Source: Chloroflexota bacterium (GTDB taxonomy: Bacteria; Chloroflexota; UBA11872; VXNJ01). Taken from it: DNA of 64,000 nucleotides. Position 1 is the stretch's first letter, and every line of letters starts with the position of its first letter. Both the position numbers and the translations under genes were made by a program. The notes beneath the pieces are model-generated. The model worked only from the letters and a program-made list of their open reading frames with translations. It did no database searches and was not told the origin of the DNA. The stretch is taken from assembly GCA_009840625.1 (NCBI GenBank), contig VXNJ01000001.1, positions 1 to 64,000 on the forward strand. Direction: 5' to 3'. Positions 16,645-26,080 of this stretch are shown here, piece after piece.

Positions 16645-17751
16645 TCAAATCGCCCATTTCTCGACCGCTTCGGGGACCAGCTCGAGCCCTAGCCCGGGCT
16701 TGTCGGGGAATGGAGCCCAGATGCCGTCCTTTTGCTGGGGGTACTCCTGGTACCAGATCCGGTCGGTCTCCAGGTTGGTGTTCATGTATTCGACGACTTT
16801 GAGGTTCGGCGCCGCACAGGTTACGTGCAGGTGGACGATCTGGACCGAGTGCGGGGCCACCGGAAGGTTGGCGCCATGAGCCAGGTGGGATATCTTCAAC
16901 CACTCAGTGATTCCGCCGCAGCGTCCCACGTCCGGCTGGCAGATGTCGGCCCCGCCACCGGCAATCAGCTCGGCAAATCCGAATTTGGTGTACTCGTGCT
17001 CGCCGGTGGCAACCGGTATGTTTACCGCGTCGCGGACCCGGGCCAAGCCGCGAATATCGTCAGGGATCAGCGGCTCTTCATACCAGCCGACATTGAATTC
17101 TTCAAATTCGCGCGCCATGTAAATGGCCTGCTTGGCGTTGTAGCCGTTGTTGGCATCGATGTAGATCTCGACTTCGTCGCCGACCGCGTCGCGGACCGCC
17201 TTCAGGCGGGCTATGTCCTCGCGTTCGGAGCGACCGAAGTCCTTGCCGACCTTCATCTTCACCCGCGGAATCCCTTGCTCGACATAATCGACCATCTCGG
17301 CGACCAACTCCTGCTCGTCGAAGTTGGTCCAGCCGCCGCTCCCGTAGATGGGCACCGATTCCTGGTAGGGCCCCAGCAGCTTGTAAACCGGCAGCCCGAG
17401 CGCCTTGGCCTTCAGGTCCCAGAGCCCGATGTCGACCGCCGAAATGGCGGCGATCGCGATGCCCTTGCGACCGTAACCGCGGATGTGCCAGAACATGTCG
17501 TCCCAGATTTGCTCGATGTTGAACGGATCTTTGCCGACCAGCAGCTTCCGGAACTGGGCGTCGATGATCTGCCTGACCCCGGGGTACGCGAGGCCGACGC
17601 CCAGTCCCTCCACCCCTTCGTCGGTGTGGATGTGCACGAAAACGTTGCCGCGTCCGCCCGCCCACGACGGCGGATCGGGAATGGTCGCATCCTGAATCGG
17701 CCGGGCGTGCGGATAGAAGAGATGAGTGGTGGTGATGTCGGTGATCTGCAT
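16645..17751 (-). CDS. Mandelate racemase/muconate lactonizing enzyme family (enolase superfamily) dehydratase
   Basis: This 368-residue protein has an N-terminal capping domain and a C-terminal TIM barrel. The catalytic set is readable: RVKMKVG provides the KxK base pair, YIDANNGY the first metal-binding Asp, WYEEP and ATGEHE the two metal-binding Glu, and APHSVQIVH the second-face His. This pattern is that of the mandelate racemase subgroup, mostly acid-sugar dehydratases. It lies between two paralogous M14-type deacylases and upstream, on the same strand, of a zinc alcohol dehydrogenase, which fits a pathway for an acylated or amidated sugar acid or similar compound. The exact substrate cannot be read from sequence. 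Confidence 0.88.
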   Translation of the reverse strand: MQITDITTTHLFYPHARPIQDATIPDPPSWAGGRGNVFVHIHTDEGVEGLGVGLAYPGVRQIIDAQFRKLLVGKDPFNIEQIWDDMFWHIRGYGRKGIAIAAISAVDIGLWDLKAKALGLPVYKLLGPYQESVPIYGSGGWTNFDEQELVAEMVDYVEQGIPRVKMKVGKDFGRSEREDIARLKAVRDAVGDEVEIYIDANNGYNAKQAIYMAREFEEFNVGWYEEPLIPDDIRGLARVRDAVNIPVATGEHEYTKFGFAELIAGGGADICQPDVGRCGGITEWLKISHLAHGANLPVAPHSVQIVHLHVTCAAPNLKVVEYMNTNLETDRIWYQEYPQQKDGIWAPFPDKPGLGLELVPEAVEKWAI

Positions 17752-17932
17752 CCGGGCGGCGCCTTGTCAGTGCGGTTGGTAGACAAGATTTTTACGTTAG
17801 CGAGTTGCCGGCGCCCCGCAGTCGAAACACCGTTGACTACTACTTAGCCCGCCAGCGAACCGGTCACATACGAATCGCGCGCGAGGGGCAGTATCCGCGG
17901 AACCGCGGTGCCGCGCCCGGCGGCGGGCGCCG

Positions 17933-18763
17933 CTAGCGCTTGGTCGCCAGGTCGAGCAGGGCCGAATACGCGGCCAGCTGCATCCGGATCCTGGTCTCGA
18001 GTTCAATCACGCCCGGAGTCTCCAGCGTGACCGACTTGTCGGAAATCTGGGCATCGATGTGCCCCGAAAGCCCCCATGATCCACTCTCGCGCATCCGCCG
18101 CCGCCGCTCGCTCTGCCGGTCGGCGTCGAACTGCACGATCCCTTCCCTGACGGTCATTTCATCCACTTCCGGGCGCGGGTAAATTGGCCCCTCGGCGCCT
18201 ACGGCCGCCACCAGCGGCGGGCCCCAATCTTCGGGCAGGCGCGAAAAGCAGTAGAACCCGTCTTCGACCGGGTCCTCGTGGGCGTCTATCCAGAGATCGA
18301 CCCTTTCCAGGCCGATCAGCACCATCGCCGCCAGCGACTCGGGGCTGTTGCCCCACTTGAAAGTCCGATTGACGTCCTGTCCCTTGTCGTTCTCCCTGGT
18401 CCGCAGGTCGAACCCGGTCGGATTCAGGCAAGGCAGAATCCGCATCTTCACGTTCGGCCAGGCCCGCCAGCGCTCTTCCTCAAGGAACTGGAGCGTAGCC
18501 TGGACCGGCGCCGGTTCGTCGCCGTGCGCGCCGGCGCTCAGACCAACCGACATCTCCGCTCCTTCGGCCGGGCCGACGCTGATCCCCAGAATCTGGTGCG
18601 AACGGTCAGGCACCCGGAACCGGTCGATGCGGACTCCGGGAAGGGTGCCCAACTGCTCGTAGCGGGGCATCAACTGGGCGTAAGACTGCGGGCGCAAGCA
18701 ACGGTCCGTTGGGCGTGCGGATTCCGCGGCGATTATCCGCGCCTCCGCGTTTGGATCTGGCAA
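17933..18763 (-). CDS. M14-family (AspA/AstE-like) zinc deacylase or carboxypeptidase, copy 2
   Basis: This 276-residue paralogue of the protein at 15732-16562 keeps the zinc and catalytic residues: AGAHGDEPAP, DVNRTF and ETPG. The two share almost identical blocks (LQFLEEERWRAWP, EDPVEDGFYCFS), which indicates a duplication followed by divergence in the N-terminus and in the linker before ETPG. The start is TTG 18763; no better start lies inside before the conserved region. The last residues after the ETPG Glu form the same helical tail as in copy 1. It precedes the enolase-superfamily gene by 181 bp on the same strand. It probably acts on a related but not identical acyl or amide substrate. 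Confidence 0.8.
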   Translation of the reverse strand: MPDPNAEARIIAAESARPTDRCLRPQSYAQLMPRYEQLGTLPGVRIDRFRVPDRSHQILGISVGPAEGAEMSVGLSAGAHGDEPAPVQATLQFLEEERWRAWPNVKMRILPCLNPTGFDLRTRENDKGQDVNRTFKWGNSPESLAAMVLIGLERVDLWIDAHEDPVEDGFYCFSRLPEDWGPPLVAAVGAEGPIYPRPEVDEMTVREGIVQFDADRQSERRRRMRESGSWGLSGHIDAQISDKSVTLETPGVIELETRIRMQLAAYSALLDLATKR

Positions 18764-18808
18764 TCAATAGCGCCCAGCCCGTCCGGGCCCGGGCAGGACC
18801 GCAGTCGG

Positions 18809-19828
18809 TCAGGGAATGATCATCACCTTGCAGTGCCGTTCGGGGTCCTCCAGGGCCTCGAATGCCGTCGCGACCTGATCCAATCCGATCCGCCCGCTGA
18901 TCAGCGGGATGGGGTCGATCTCGCCGCGAGAGATTTCCTCGAGCGTCGCCTCAAATTCGGCCTCCGAATAGGCGAGGACGAACTTGAGTTCGAGCTCCTT
19001 TTCGATTCCGGCCATCGGGGCGATCCGGTCCTGCTGCAGGCAGGCCCCCACCACGACGATTCGGGCCCCCCGCAGCGGCGCCTCGCGCATCAGCAGGGCT
19101 AGCGAGCCCGGAACCCCGATCGCGTCGAACATCACTACGTCCTGGCCCGGCTCGAAGCCGTCCGCGTCAACGAGCGATTCCATCGGTGGAGATTTGCGCG
19201 GATCGACCGTGATGTCGGCCCCCATGACTGAGGCCAGAGCCCGTCGCGATGCGGCCAATTCGCTGGCGATGATCAATCCCGCGCCGGCGGCGCGCAGGTT
19301 TGCAATGACGGCCAAGCCGATCGGTCCGCAGCCGTAGACGATCGCCGGTTCGCCGCCTTTGAATCCCGCCGCCGCGACCGCATGGCGGCCCACCGCCAGT
19401 GGTTCGGTCATGGCGGCCAGTTCCGACGGGACGTGGTCGGGAACCCTTAGGGCCTGGTGCTCATTTACGAGCATGAATTCGGCGTAAGCGCCGGTGTAGT
19501 CGTTGCTGAAGGCCCCGTGCGGAGGCACCGAAGTAACCCGTTCGCCGGGCAGCAGAACCCCGTCGCCGCCGGGGCCGCTGGCAACGACCTGCCCGCAGAA
19601 CTCGTGGCCCATAACCACGTCGCGCGAAAGGTCGAGAGCGAATCGGCCGCCGATTTCGGCCGAAGTGCGAACAAATTCCTCTCCGTGCGCGAGGAAGTGA
19701 ATATCGGATGTGCAGATTCCGCAGGCCAGGATCCTGACCAGCGCTTCGCCTTCTCCCGGCTCCGGCCGGGGGATATCCACCAGCTCTAGCCGGCCGGCAC
19801 GAGCGGCAACCGCGCGCATCAGCGGCAT
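18809..19828 (-). CDS. Zinc-dependent alcohol dehydrogenase (MDR superfamily)
   Basis: This 339-residue medium-chain dehydrogenase has the catalytic zinc ligands Cys (CGICTSD), His-Glu (VMGHEFCG) and a late Glu/Cys position in AAMTEPLAVGRHAV, and a Rossmann motif YGCGPIGL. The lobe that normally carries four structural-zinc cysteines is replaced by VTSVPPHGAFSNDYTGAYAEF, so the structural zinc is absent, as in some sorbitol/threonine dehydrogenase-like relatives. It oxidises an alcohol or sugar acid with NAD(P)+; the substrate is unknown. The start is ATG 19828. It lies upstream of copy 2 of the M14 deacylase on the same strand with a 45-bp gap, so the four minus-strand genes 19.8-15.7 kb may form one transcription unit. 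Confidence 0.87.
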   Translation of the reverse strand: MPLMRAVAARAGRLELVDIPRPEPGEGEALVRILACGICTSDIHFLAHGEEFVRTSAEIGGRFALDLSRDVVMGHEFCGQVVASGPGGDGVLLPGERVTSVPPHGAFSNDYTGAYAEFMLVNEHQALRVPDHVPSELAAMTEPLAVGRHAVAAAGFKGGEPAIVYGCGPIGLAVIANLRAAGAGLIIASELAASRRALASVMGADITVDPRKSPPMESLVDADGFEPGQDVVMFDAIGVPGSLALLMREAPLRGARIVVVGACLQQDRIAPMAGIEKELELKFVLAYSEAEFEATLEEISRGEIDPIPLISGRIGLDQVATAFEALEDPERHCKVMIIP

Positions 19829-19991
19829 GCCGGCGACCGCCCTTTCGAATTGGCCAAAGCAGGCAGCCGCCCCGATGAGGGATCAGCGGTTCGCCATAAC
19901 ATCGATTGCGGCAATCCAGATTGCACCGCTACTCCTTCCGGCGGAATAGATCGGCCGGACGCGGAGGGTTTTCGGGCCAGATCATGGGTCG

Positions 19992-20870
19992 GTGGCGATG
20001 GGCTTTCCAAATATCACCATCATCGGGTGCGGCACCCCGACCCCGACCCCGGACCGGTTCGGTACTGCCTACGCGGTCGAAATCGACGGCGAGAAGCTGC
20101 TTTTTGACTGCGGTCCGGCCACCACGTTCAAGCTGGCCAAAGCCGGAATCTCGCCGGCCGAATTCGACCACGTTTTTTTCACCCATCACCACTTTGACCA
20201 CGACGCCGACTTTCCGACATTCGTGCTTTCCCGCTGGGACCAGCTCGTACCGACCGATCGAACGTTGCACGTCTACGGGCCGCCACCGACGGTCAGGTTC
20301 GCAAACGGAATCGTAGACGCCGAAAACGGGCTATTCGCCCACGATTGGCTGGCGCGGGTGAACCACCCTTTAAGCCAGGTGACCTACCGCGACCGGGGCG
20401 GGCGGCTGCCGCGCTCCAAACCCAGGATCGCCGCCCAGGATGTGGGTCCGGATTTTGTCCTGCGGGGGTCCTCCTGGGAAATTACCGCGGCCCGGGCCGA
20501 GCATGTCCAGCCCTATCTTGAATCACTCGCCTATCGCCTCGAAACCGCGGACGGATCGATCGTGATTGCGGGCGACTCGCGCCCCTGCGATTCGATCACC
20601 GACCTTGCCCGCGGGGCCGACATCCTTTTGATGATGTGCTGGGAGACCGGCGAGGTGGTCGACGGAAGCGATCTCGCCCAGGGGACCTGTTCGATCAGGG
20701 GTGCCGCCGAGACCGCCGCCGCGGCCGGCGTGCGCCAGCTCGTCATGGTCCACATCGGCGAGCGGCTGACCCGGCCGGAGATGCGGGATGCCCGCGAACT
20801 GGAGGCCCGCCGGGCCTGGGAAGGTCGGATCATCTGGGGCGAGGAGCTGATGCGGGTCCCCTGGCCGTGA
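19992..20870 (+). CDS. Metallo-beta-lactamase-fold hydrolase (RNase Z-like)
   Basis: This 292-residue protein has the metallo-beta-lactamase signature THHHFDHDADF near residue 55, VIAGDSRPCDS as the Asp-bearing strand, and VMVHIGERL as the final metal His. The layout is closest to the RNase Z/AtsA branch, which includes tRNA 3' processing nucleases and arylsulfatase-like hydrolases. The exosite arm of a true RNase Z is not evident, so a small-molecule esterase or phosphodiesterase is equally likely. The first possible start is GTG 19992; ATG 19998 is two codons in. It is divergent from the alcohol dehydrogenase and convergent with the TcuA-like gene, with a 28-bp gap. Confidence 0.8.
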   Translation: MAMGFPNITIIGCGTPTPTPDRFGTAYAVEIDGEKLLFDCGPATTFKLAKAGISPAEFDHVFFTHHHFDHDADFPTFVLSRWDQLVPTDRTLHVYGPPPTVRFANGIVDAENGLFAHDWLARVNHPLSQVTYRDRGGRLPRSKPRIAAQDVGPDFVLRGSSWEITAARAEHVQPYLESLAYRLETADGSIVIAGDSRPCDSITDLARGADILLMMCWETGEVVDGSDLAQGTCSIRGAAETAAAAGVRQLVMVHIGERLTRPEMRDARELEARRAWEGRIIWGEELMRVPWP

Positions 20871-20898
20871 GTCGGGCGTCAGGTACCGCCGGAGCGGC

Positions 20899-22371
20899 CT
20901 AGACGCCGGCGAAGCGCCCCGCCGCGCGGCCGGCTATGCGCCCGAAGACCGCGCCGGCCATCATCCCGCCGCCGGAGGGGTAGTTCCAGGCCCACAGTCC
21001 CCCGACCATTTCGCCGGCTGCGTAAAGGCCGGGAATCGGCCTGTCCAGGGTGTGCAGCACTTCGCCCTCGGATGAGATTTGCAGACCCCCGTAGCAAAAG
21101 GTCATACCGCAGGTGACCGCGTAACCCTCGAACGGTGGCGAATCGATCGGCAGCGCCCAGTTGCACCGCGGCGGATCGATGTTCGCCGCCGCCTTGCCGT
21201 CGGGCCTGAACGCATCGAATTCACCCGGCTGGACGGCGGCGTTGTACTCGCGAAGAGTTGCGACAAAGGATTCGACGTCGCGAATACCTAGTCCGCGCCC
21301 CAGCGCTTCCAGCGAACCGGCCCTGACGACCTCGGCGTCTTGGTAGCGCTCCAGAAGGCCCATGTCGCGGTGCTTGGCGTCGAATACCTGGAAGGCCTTC
21401 GCCTCCGGCTGGGCCAGGATCGCGCGTCCCATCCTGGCGTAAGTGAGCCCGCGCCAGGTCGCGCCCTCGTCGACGAAGCGCCGGCCGTCGAGATTGACCA
21501 TCACCGAATACGGATATGCGTAGCGGCTCCAGTAGTCGCCGGCAACCCCGGGTCCGGGTAGATCGTAGGCCGGCCGATTGAAATCTTGCGGCGAGGCGTG
21601 GCAGGTTGTCCAGGAGCCGTACGGCAACGCGCCGATTCCCAGCGCCATCAGCAGGCCGTCGCCGGTGTTGTAGGGAACCCCGCGCAGCTTGACCGAGTCC
21701 CAGCCCGTTCCCAGGTACCGGGCGCGCATTTCGGGACTTGATTCAAAGCTTCCGCAGGCCAGCACCACCGCGACGGCGTGGTAGGTGTGGAATCCCGACG
21801 GGCGCAGGACCCGAACGCCGGTCACGATTCCCCGCGAGTCCTGAATGAGCTCGGTCGCCCGGGCCTCGTAGTGGATCTCGATCCCCCGCCGCCGGCCGGC
21901 CGCGAACCAACGTTCGAGCAGGTTGTAGCCGCCGCCGGCAAAGGAGACCGCGTTGGCCGAGAGCGGGTTCTTGAACGTCGGTTCCCATTCGTGACCCAGG
22001 CCGCGCATCCACTCAACGGTCGGGTGGGCCTGCCGCACGAGCGTGCCGGCCAGGGCCTTGTCGCTGAGGCCTTCGGTCACCGACATGATGTCGTCCCAGT
22101 ACTCCTGCTCGCTGTAGCCGGCGATCTGCTCGCGCATTTCGCCCTCTTCACTTGCGGACAAGTCCGGAATCAGGGGCAAAAGATCATCCACCCCCGAATA
22201 CGGGAATCGCATCTGGATGGTCAAAGCGCTGTTGCCGCCGCGGTGAGTCCGCGGGGCTTTTTCAAGGACGACCACTTCCGCCCCCGTTTCGCGGGCGGCC
22301 ACCGCCGCGGCCATGGCCGCGTTGCCGGCGCCTACCACGACCACCTGGGTGCGAATCTCCCGATCGGTCAT
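20899..22371 (-). CDS. FAD-dependent dehydrogenase of the fumarate reductase/tricarballylate dehydrogenase family
   Basis: This 490-residue flavoprotein begins with the dinucleotide motif VVVVGAGNAAMAAAVAA and VVVLEKAPRTHRGGNSA, and ends with GLYAAGEMVGGLWAWNYPSGGGMMAGAVFGRIAG, the FAD-binding close of the SdhA/FrdA/TcuA family (shown here in two parts: GLYAAGEMVGG and SGGGMMAGAVFG). Tricarballylate dehydrogenase TcuA is the nearest named relative I recognise. The family oxidises or reduces C4-C6 dicarboxylates or 3-keto substrates. It has no signal peptide, so it is cytoplasmic. No TcuB or quinone-linked partner is adjacent. It is divergent from the TPP enzyme gene, 278 bp away. Confidence 0.85.
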   Translation of the reverse strand: MTDREIRTQVVVVGAGNAAMAAAVAARETGAEVVVLEKAPRTHRGGNSALTIQMRFPYSGVDDLLPLIPDLSASEEGEMREQIAGYSEQEYWDDIMSVTEGLSDKALAGTLVRQAHPTVEWMRGLGHEWEPTFKNPLSANAVSFAGGGYNLLERWFAAGRRRGIEIHYEARATELIQDSRGIVTGVRVLRPSGFHTYHAVAVVLACGSFESSPEMRARYLGTGWDSVKLRGVPYNTGDGLLMALGIGALPYGSWTTCHASPQDFNRPAYDLPGPGVAGDYWSRYAYPYSVMVNLDGRRFVDEGATWRGLTYARMGRAILAQPEAKAFQVFDAKHRDMGLLERYQDAEVVRAGSLEALGRGLGIRDVESFVATLREYNAAVQPGEFDAFRPDGKAAANIDPPRCNWALPIDSPPFEGYAVTCGMTFCYGGLQISSEGEVLHTLDRPIPGLYAAGEMVGGLWAWNYPSGGGMMAGAVFGRIAGRAAGRFAGV

Positions 22372-22649
22372 CGGCTCAATCTGTCGGACCCGGCAACGCG
22401 CACCTCAGAAATGTATCCCGGATTCCACCGACTCAATATATGGGCCAGTTCGCGCATCGAGGCGGCGCGCTTCGATCCGGTCGCAAGTCGCCGGGAAGGG
22501 CGGGCCGCCGACGGGGTCGTTTCGGCCGGTATTACCCGCGGCCTCCGGTAACCGAAAGTTAGGGACGAAGCATCAAGTGCCAGAACCGGATGCCAGGACG
22601 CGGCGTCCGGACCGGAATCGGCGGCTTGAAATTCCCGGGAGCGGGCACC

Positions 22650-24320
22650 ATGAGCATTACCGGCAGCCACCTAATCGCCCGTGCCCTGAAACGGGAAGGC
22701 GTCCGTACCGTATTCACCCTGGCGGGCGACCACATCCTGCCGGTCCTGGACGTGATGGAGGATTTCGATTTTCAATTCATCGACGGCCGTCACGAACAGG
22801 CCGTCGTGCACATGGCCGACGCGTGGGCGCGGATCAACAACCAGGTCGGAGTGTGCATGGTTACCACCCCGGGTCACGCCAACGCGCTGCCGGGCCTGGT
22901 TCACGCGATGGCCACCGAAGCGCCGGTGCTCAACATAAGCGGCTCCGACAAGCTCTCCAACTACGACCGCGGGATGATGCAGGAGATCGACCAGGTCGGG
23001 ATGGCCAAGGCGACCTGCAAGGCCGCCTGGCTGGTGCGCGACCCCGATCGCCTACCCGAGTACATATCGATGGCAATCCGGACCGCTCTCTCCGGCCGTC
23101 GCGGCCCGGTGCACCTGACCATTCCGATCGACGTTCAGGAGGCGGTGGTCGACGAGGATTCCATTCATTTGCCGGATCCGGCGACCTCGCGCCGTTCAGG
23201 GCCTTCGGTCACCAACCGCGATCAGGTCCGCCGGGCGGTCCAATTGCTGCACCGTTCGCAGCGGCCAATGGTCGTTGCTTCGAATCCAGCCGGTTACGAG
23301 GACGCTGCCTCCGAGTCCTTGCAGCGGTTTCTGGAGTTGACTCGCATCCCGCTGTTTACCGAAGGGACGGCGCGGGGAATAGTCGCCGACGACCACCCTG
23401 ACTGCTTCGGTTTCTTCGATCTCGGCCTGAACAGGGCGGCGGCCATGATTCGCGACGCCGACGCGGTGCTGATGCTGGGCAAAAAATTCGACTATTCGAT
23501 CGGGTATGCCCTGCCTCCAGTCATAGCGGCGGACGCGACCGTGATCCAGGTGGATCCGGCGCCGGAGCAGATCGGACGCAACCGGGAAGCCGCGGTCGGG
23601 ATCGTGGGCGACGTGGCCGGCGTGGTCGATCAACTTGCCGAAGAAGCCTCCGCGCACAGCTGGCCCGAGCGCCCCTGGTTGCAATCCCTGCATGCCCGGC
23701 TGGCGGAACAGGCCGAATGGGCGGAACGGGTTGCAGACCCGGGCCCGCCGATGCATCCGCTGTTCGTGCTCAAACGCCTGGAGCGCGTCCTGCGGCCGGA
23801 CGATGTCTTGGTTTTCGACGGCGGCGATTTCTGCCATTTCGCCAAGCTCAACTTGCCGGCCCGCGCCAGGAGCTGGTGGTCGTTGCCCGATCTCGGCATG
23901 CTCGGATCGGCCATGCCGACCGCGATCGCCGCCAAGGCTTCGCGGCCCAACGCGCGAGTCGTCCTGATCACCGGCGACGGCAGCTTCGGTTTCAACGGGA
24001 TGGAATTCGACACGGCGGTCCGCCACGGATTGGAAATCGTGACCGTGCTGGGAAACGACTCGGCGTGGGGGATCGACCGCCAGATCCAGCTCGCCGCCTA
24101 CGGGCGCGCGGTCGCGACCGACCTGCTGCCTTCCCGCTACGACCTGGTCGCCGAGGGGCTCGGCGGCCATGGCGAATTCGTTCAGCGTCCGGACGAACTG
24201 GAACCGGCCCTGGAGCGCGCGTTCGGAGCCGGCAGACCGGCCCTAGTGAACGTGTTGACCCGGCGCGTGTCGAGCCCAAGAGGGGAGCGAGCCATCGCCC
24301 GGCGCAAGGCGGGCGATTAG
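22650..24320 (+). CDS. Thiamine diphosphate-dependent decarboxylase, acetolactate-synthase-like
   Basis: This 556-residue protein has the three-domain ALS plan: the PYR domain with the catalytic Glu in DGRHEQAVVHMADA, a central Rossmann-like domain, and the PP domain with the TPP/Mg motif GDGSFGFNGMEFDT ending at GND. Relatives include acetolactate synthase, oxalyl-CoA decarboxylase, benzoylformate decarboxylase and glyoxylate carboligase; I see no motif that separates them here. ATG 22650 follows a GGGAG sequence and matches the family N-terminus. No ALS small subunit is adjacent, which argues for a catabolic role. An oxalyl-CoA decarboxylase role would yield a formyl group usable by the formate dehydrogenase at 14.5 kb, but this link is only suggestive. 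Confidence 0.88.
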   Translation: MSITGSHLIARALKREGVRTVFTLAGDHILPVLDVMEDFDFQFIDGRHEQAVVHMADAWARINNQVGVCMVTTPGHANALPGLVHAMATEAPVLNISGSDKLSNYDRGMMQEIDQVGMAKATCKAAWLVRDPDRLPEYISMAIRTALSGRRGPVHLTIPIDVQEAVVDEDSIHLPDPATSRRSGPSVTNRDQVRRAVQLLHRSQRPMVVASNPAGYEDAASESLQRFLELTRIPLFTEGTARGIVADDHPDCFGFFDLGLNRAAAMIRDADAVLMLGKKFDYSIGYALPPVIAADATVIQVDPAPEQIGRNREAAVGIVGDVAGVVDQLAEEASAHSWPERPWLQSLHARLAEQAEWAERVADPGPPMHPLFVLKRLERVLRPDDVLVFDGGDFCHFAKLNLPARARSWWSLPDLGMLGSAMPTAIAAKASRPNARVVLITGDGSFGFNGMEFDTAVRHGLEIVTVLGNDSAWGIDRQIQLAAYGRAVATDLLPSRYDLVAEGLGGHGEFVQRPDELEPALERAFGAGRPALVNVLTRRVSSPRGERAIARRKAGD

Positions 24321-24358
24321 ATTCAATTCCGCGCCTAGGCTAACCGGCGCGCCGTTTG

Positions 24359-25543
24359 ATGCTCGCGGGAGGACGCTTGGCGGTTAACCAGCGTGCGGCC
24401 GATTCCGGCCCGATTAGCGAATCCGGGCGGATAACCAGCCTCGATCTAATTCGCGGCGTTGCGGTGCTCGGGATCCTGCTCATGAATGCGGTCGCGTTCA
24501 AATTCGACTGGCCCGGGTATCTGAACCTGAGCGCCGCCGGGTCGGAGTCGGCCCTGGACTGGGCGGTAGGCATCTCCGGCGAAATATTCGTCGATCAGAA
24601 GTTCATGGGATTGTTCTCCCTGCTCTTCGGGGCCGGGATGATCCTCTTCGTTGACCGGGCCGCGAGCAGAGGTAGGCGGGCGCTCGTTTTGTACCTGTGG
24701 CGAAACGCGCTGCTGCTGGCCATCGGCCTTCTCCACTTCGCCCTCTGGGAAGGCGACATCCTCATGGTCTATGCGGTCTGCTCGGTTTTCCTGATCGTGG
24801 CGCGAAAGCTGCGCAATTGGATCCTGGTAGCGGCCGGGGTATCGGCCTTTGCGCTATCGGTCCCCTTGGCGCTGCTGGCCCAGGCGTACGCGGATTCATC
24901 CGGCATGTCTTTGGCGGGCATCTGGACCCCGGGCAGCTCCTCCGAGAACGAAGATCTCGCCGGACTCGCACTGCTGGCCTATTTCCCGCGGGCGCTCGGA
25001 ATGATGCTGTTGGGCGCGGGAATCTACCGAGCCGGTTTCCTCAGCGGTGAATGGCCGGTCGCCAGGTACCGGGCAGCGGCCGCGCTGGGGCTGACCATCG
25101 GCCTAGGGTTGGCCACACTCGGGGTCGTGGTCACCGCCGCCAACGACTATGGACCCGGCGTGGCGTTTGTCGGCCAAGTCCCGAACACGGTCGGCACGAT
25201 ACCGGCGTCCTTGGGCTATCTGAGCCTTATCGTTCTGTGGAACAATGGCGCGGATTCGCGGCCGAAGCGACTATTGCGCGCCGTCGGCCGACTCGCGCTG
25301 ACGAACTACTTGGCGCAATCGGTCCTCGGCGTACTCGTCCTAACCTATTGGCTCGGGGATTCCGACGAGGTCAATCGGACCGCGATCCTGGTATTCGTGG
25401 CGGGGGTTTGGGTCCTGCAGATCTGGTGGTCGCAGCTGTGGCTGAGCCACTTCCGGTACGGACCCGCCGAATGGCTGTGGCGGTGCGCCACCTACCGGAA
25501 TCTGCAACCAATCCGCCGGAATCCGCGGCAGGCCGGCGACTAG
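24359..25543 (+). CDS. DUF418-type membrane protein (YeiB-like)
   Basis: This is a polytopic membrane protein of about 394 residues with roughly ten helices and the DUF418/YeiB signatures: SLDLIRGVAVLGILLMN near the N-terminus, FSLLFGAGM, GRLALTNYLAQS in the second half, and FRYGPAEWLWRC at the C-terminal end. The family is linked to acyltransferase-3-like or transport roles, but its biochemical function is unknown. The start is uncertain: ATG 24359 has no clear ribosome site, while the in-frame TTG at 24377 sits three bases after GGGAGGA. It follows the TPP enzyme by 38 bp. Confidence 0.8.
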   Translation: MLAGGRLAVNQRAADSGPISESGRITSLDLIRGVAVLGILLMNAVAFKFDWPGYLNLSAAGSESALDWAVGISGEIFVDQKFMGLFSLLFGAGMILFVDRAASRGRRALVLYLWRNALLLAIGLLHFALWEGDILMVYAVCSVFLIVARKLRNWILVAAGVSAFALSVPLALLAQAYADSSGMSLAGIWTPGSSSENEDLAGLALLAYFPRALGMMLLGAGIYRAGFLSGEWPVARYRAAAALGLTIGLGLATLGVVVTAANDYGPGVAFVGQVPNTVGTIPASLGYLSLIVLWNNGADSRPKRLLRAVGRLALTNYLAQSVLGVLVLTYWLGDSDEVNRTAILVFVAGVWVLQIWWSQLWLSHFRYGPAEWLWRCATYRNLQPIRRNPRQAGD

Positions 25544-25759
25544 TCGCCGGCGCCAGAAAAAACCGGCCGCGGGGAGTTGCGCAATTCCAATTGCGAAATA
25601 CCCGATGGCCCCGATCGCTGCAGGGACCGCCCGCATACGGCGCCTGATCGGCCGGTTTCCCACCCGGCGGCGCTGGACCGGCCCGCAATGACCGGCACCG
25701 GCGGCACCGGCCGGGGTGTTTCAATTGGCATAGGGCATTGCAAGGAAAGGACGGGGACG

Positions 25760-26080
25760 ATGCCGAAATTCTTGTTCAGCGCCGGCTACACAACGGCCGG
25801 AATCGAAGGGCTGCAGCGTGAAGGCGGGACCGGCCGCAAAGCAATGTTCTCCGCCATGATCGAGAAGTTGGGCGGCAGCCTCGAAGCGTTCTACTACGCA
25901 TTCGGGCCGGACGATCTGATCATGATCGCCGATCTACCCGACGACGAGTCAGCGGTGGCGATGTCGATGGAGGTCGCCAAGGCAGGCGCTATCGGGATTC
26001 GAACGGTGGTATTGGTTTCGCCCGAGACCCTGGACCGAGCCGGAAACATCGAGGTCGATTACCGAGTGCCTGGCGCCTAG
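25760..26080 (+). CDS. GYD-domain protein
   Basis: This 106-residue protein has the GYD domain pattern: an N-terminal strand with SAGYTTAGIEGLQREGGTGRK, a helix, LEAFYYAFGPDDLIMIADLPDDESAVAMSM, and a closing TVVLVSPET strand. The GYD family is a small ferredoxin-like alpha/beta fold that commonly forms dimers; its function is not established. The ATG is preceded by AAAGGACGGGG. It stands alone, 216 bp after the DUF418 gene. Confidence 0.8.
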   Translation: MPKFLFSAGYTTAGIEGLQREGGTGRKAMFSAMIEKLGGSLEAFYYAFGPDDLIMIADLPDDESAVAMSMEVAKAGAIGIRTVVLVSPETLDRAGNIEVDYRVPGA

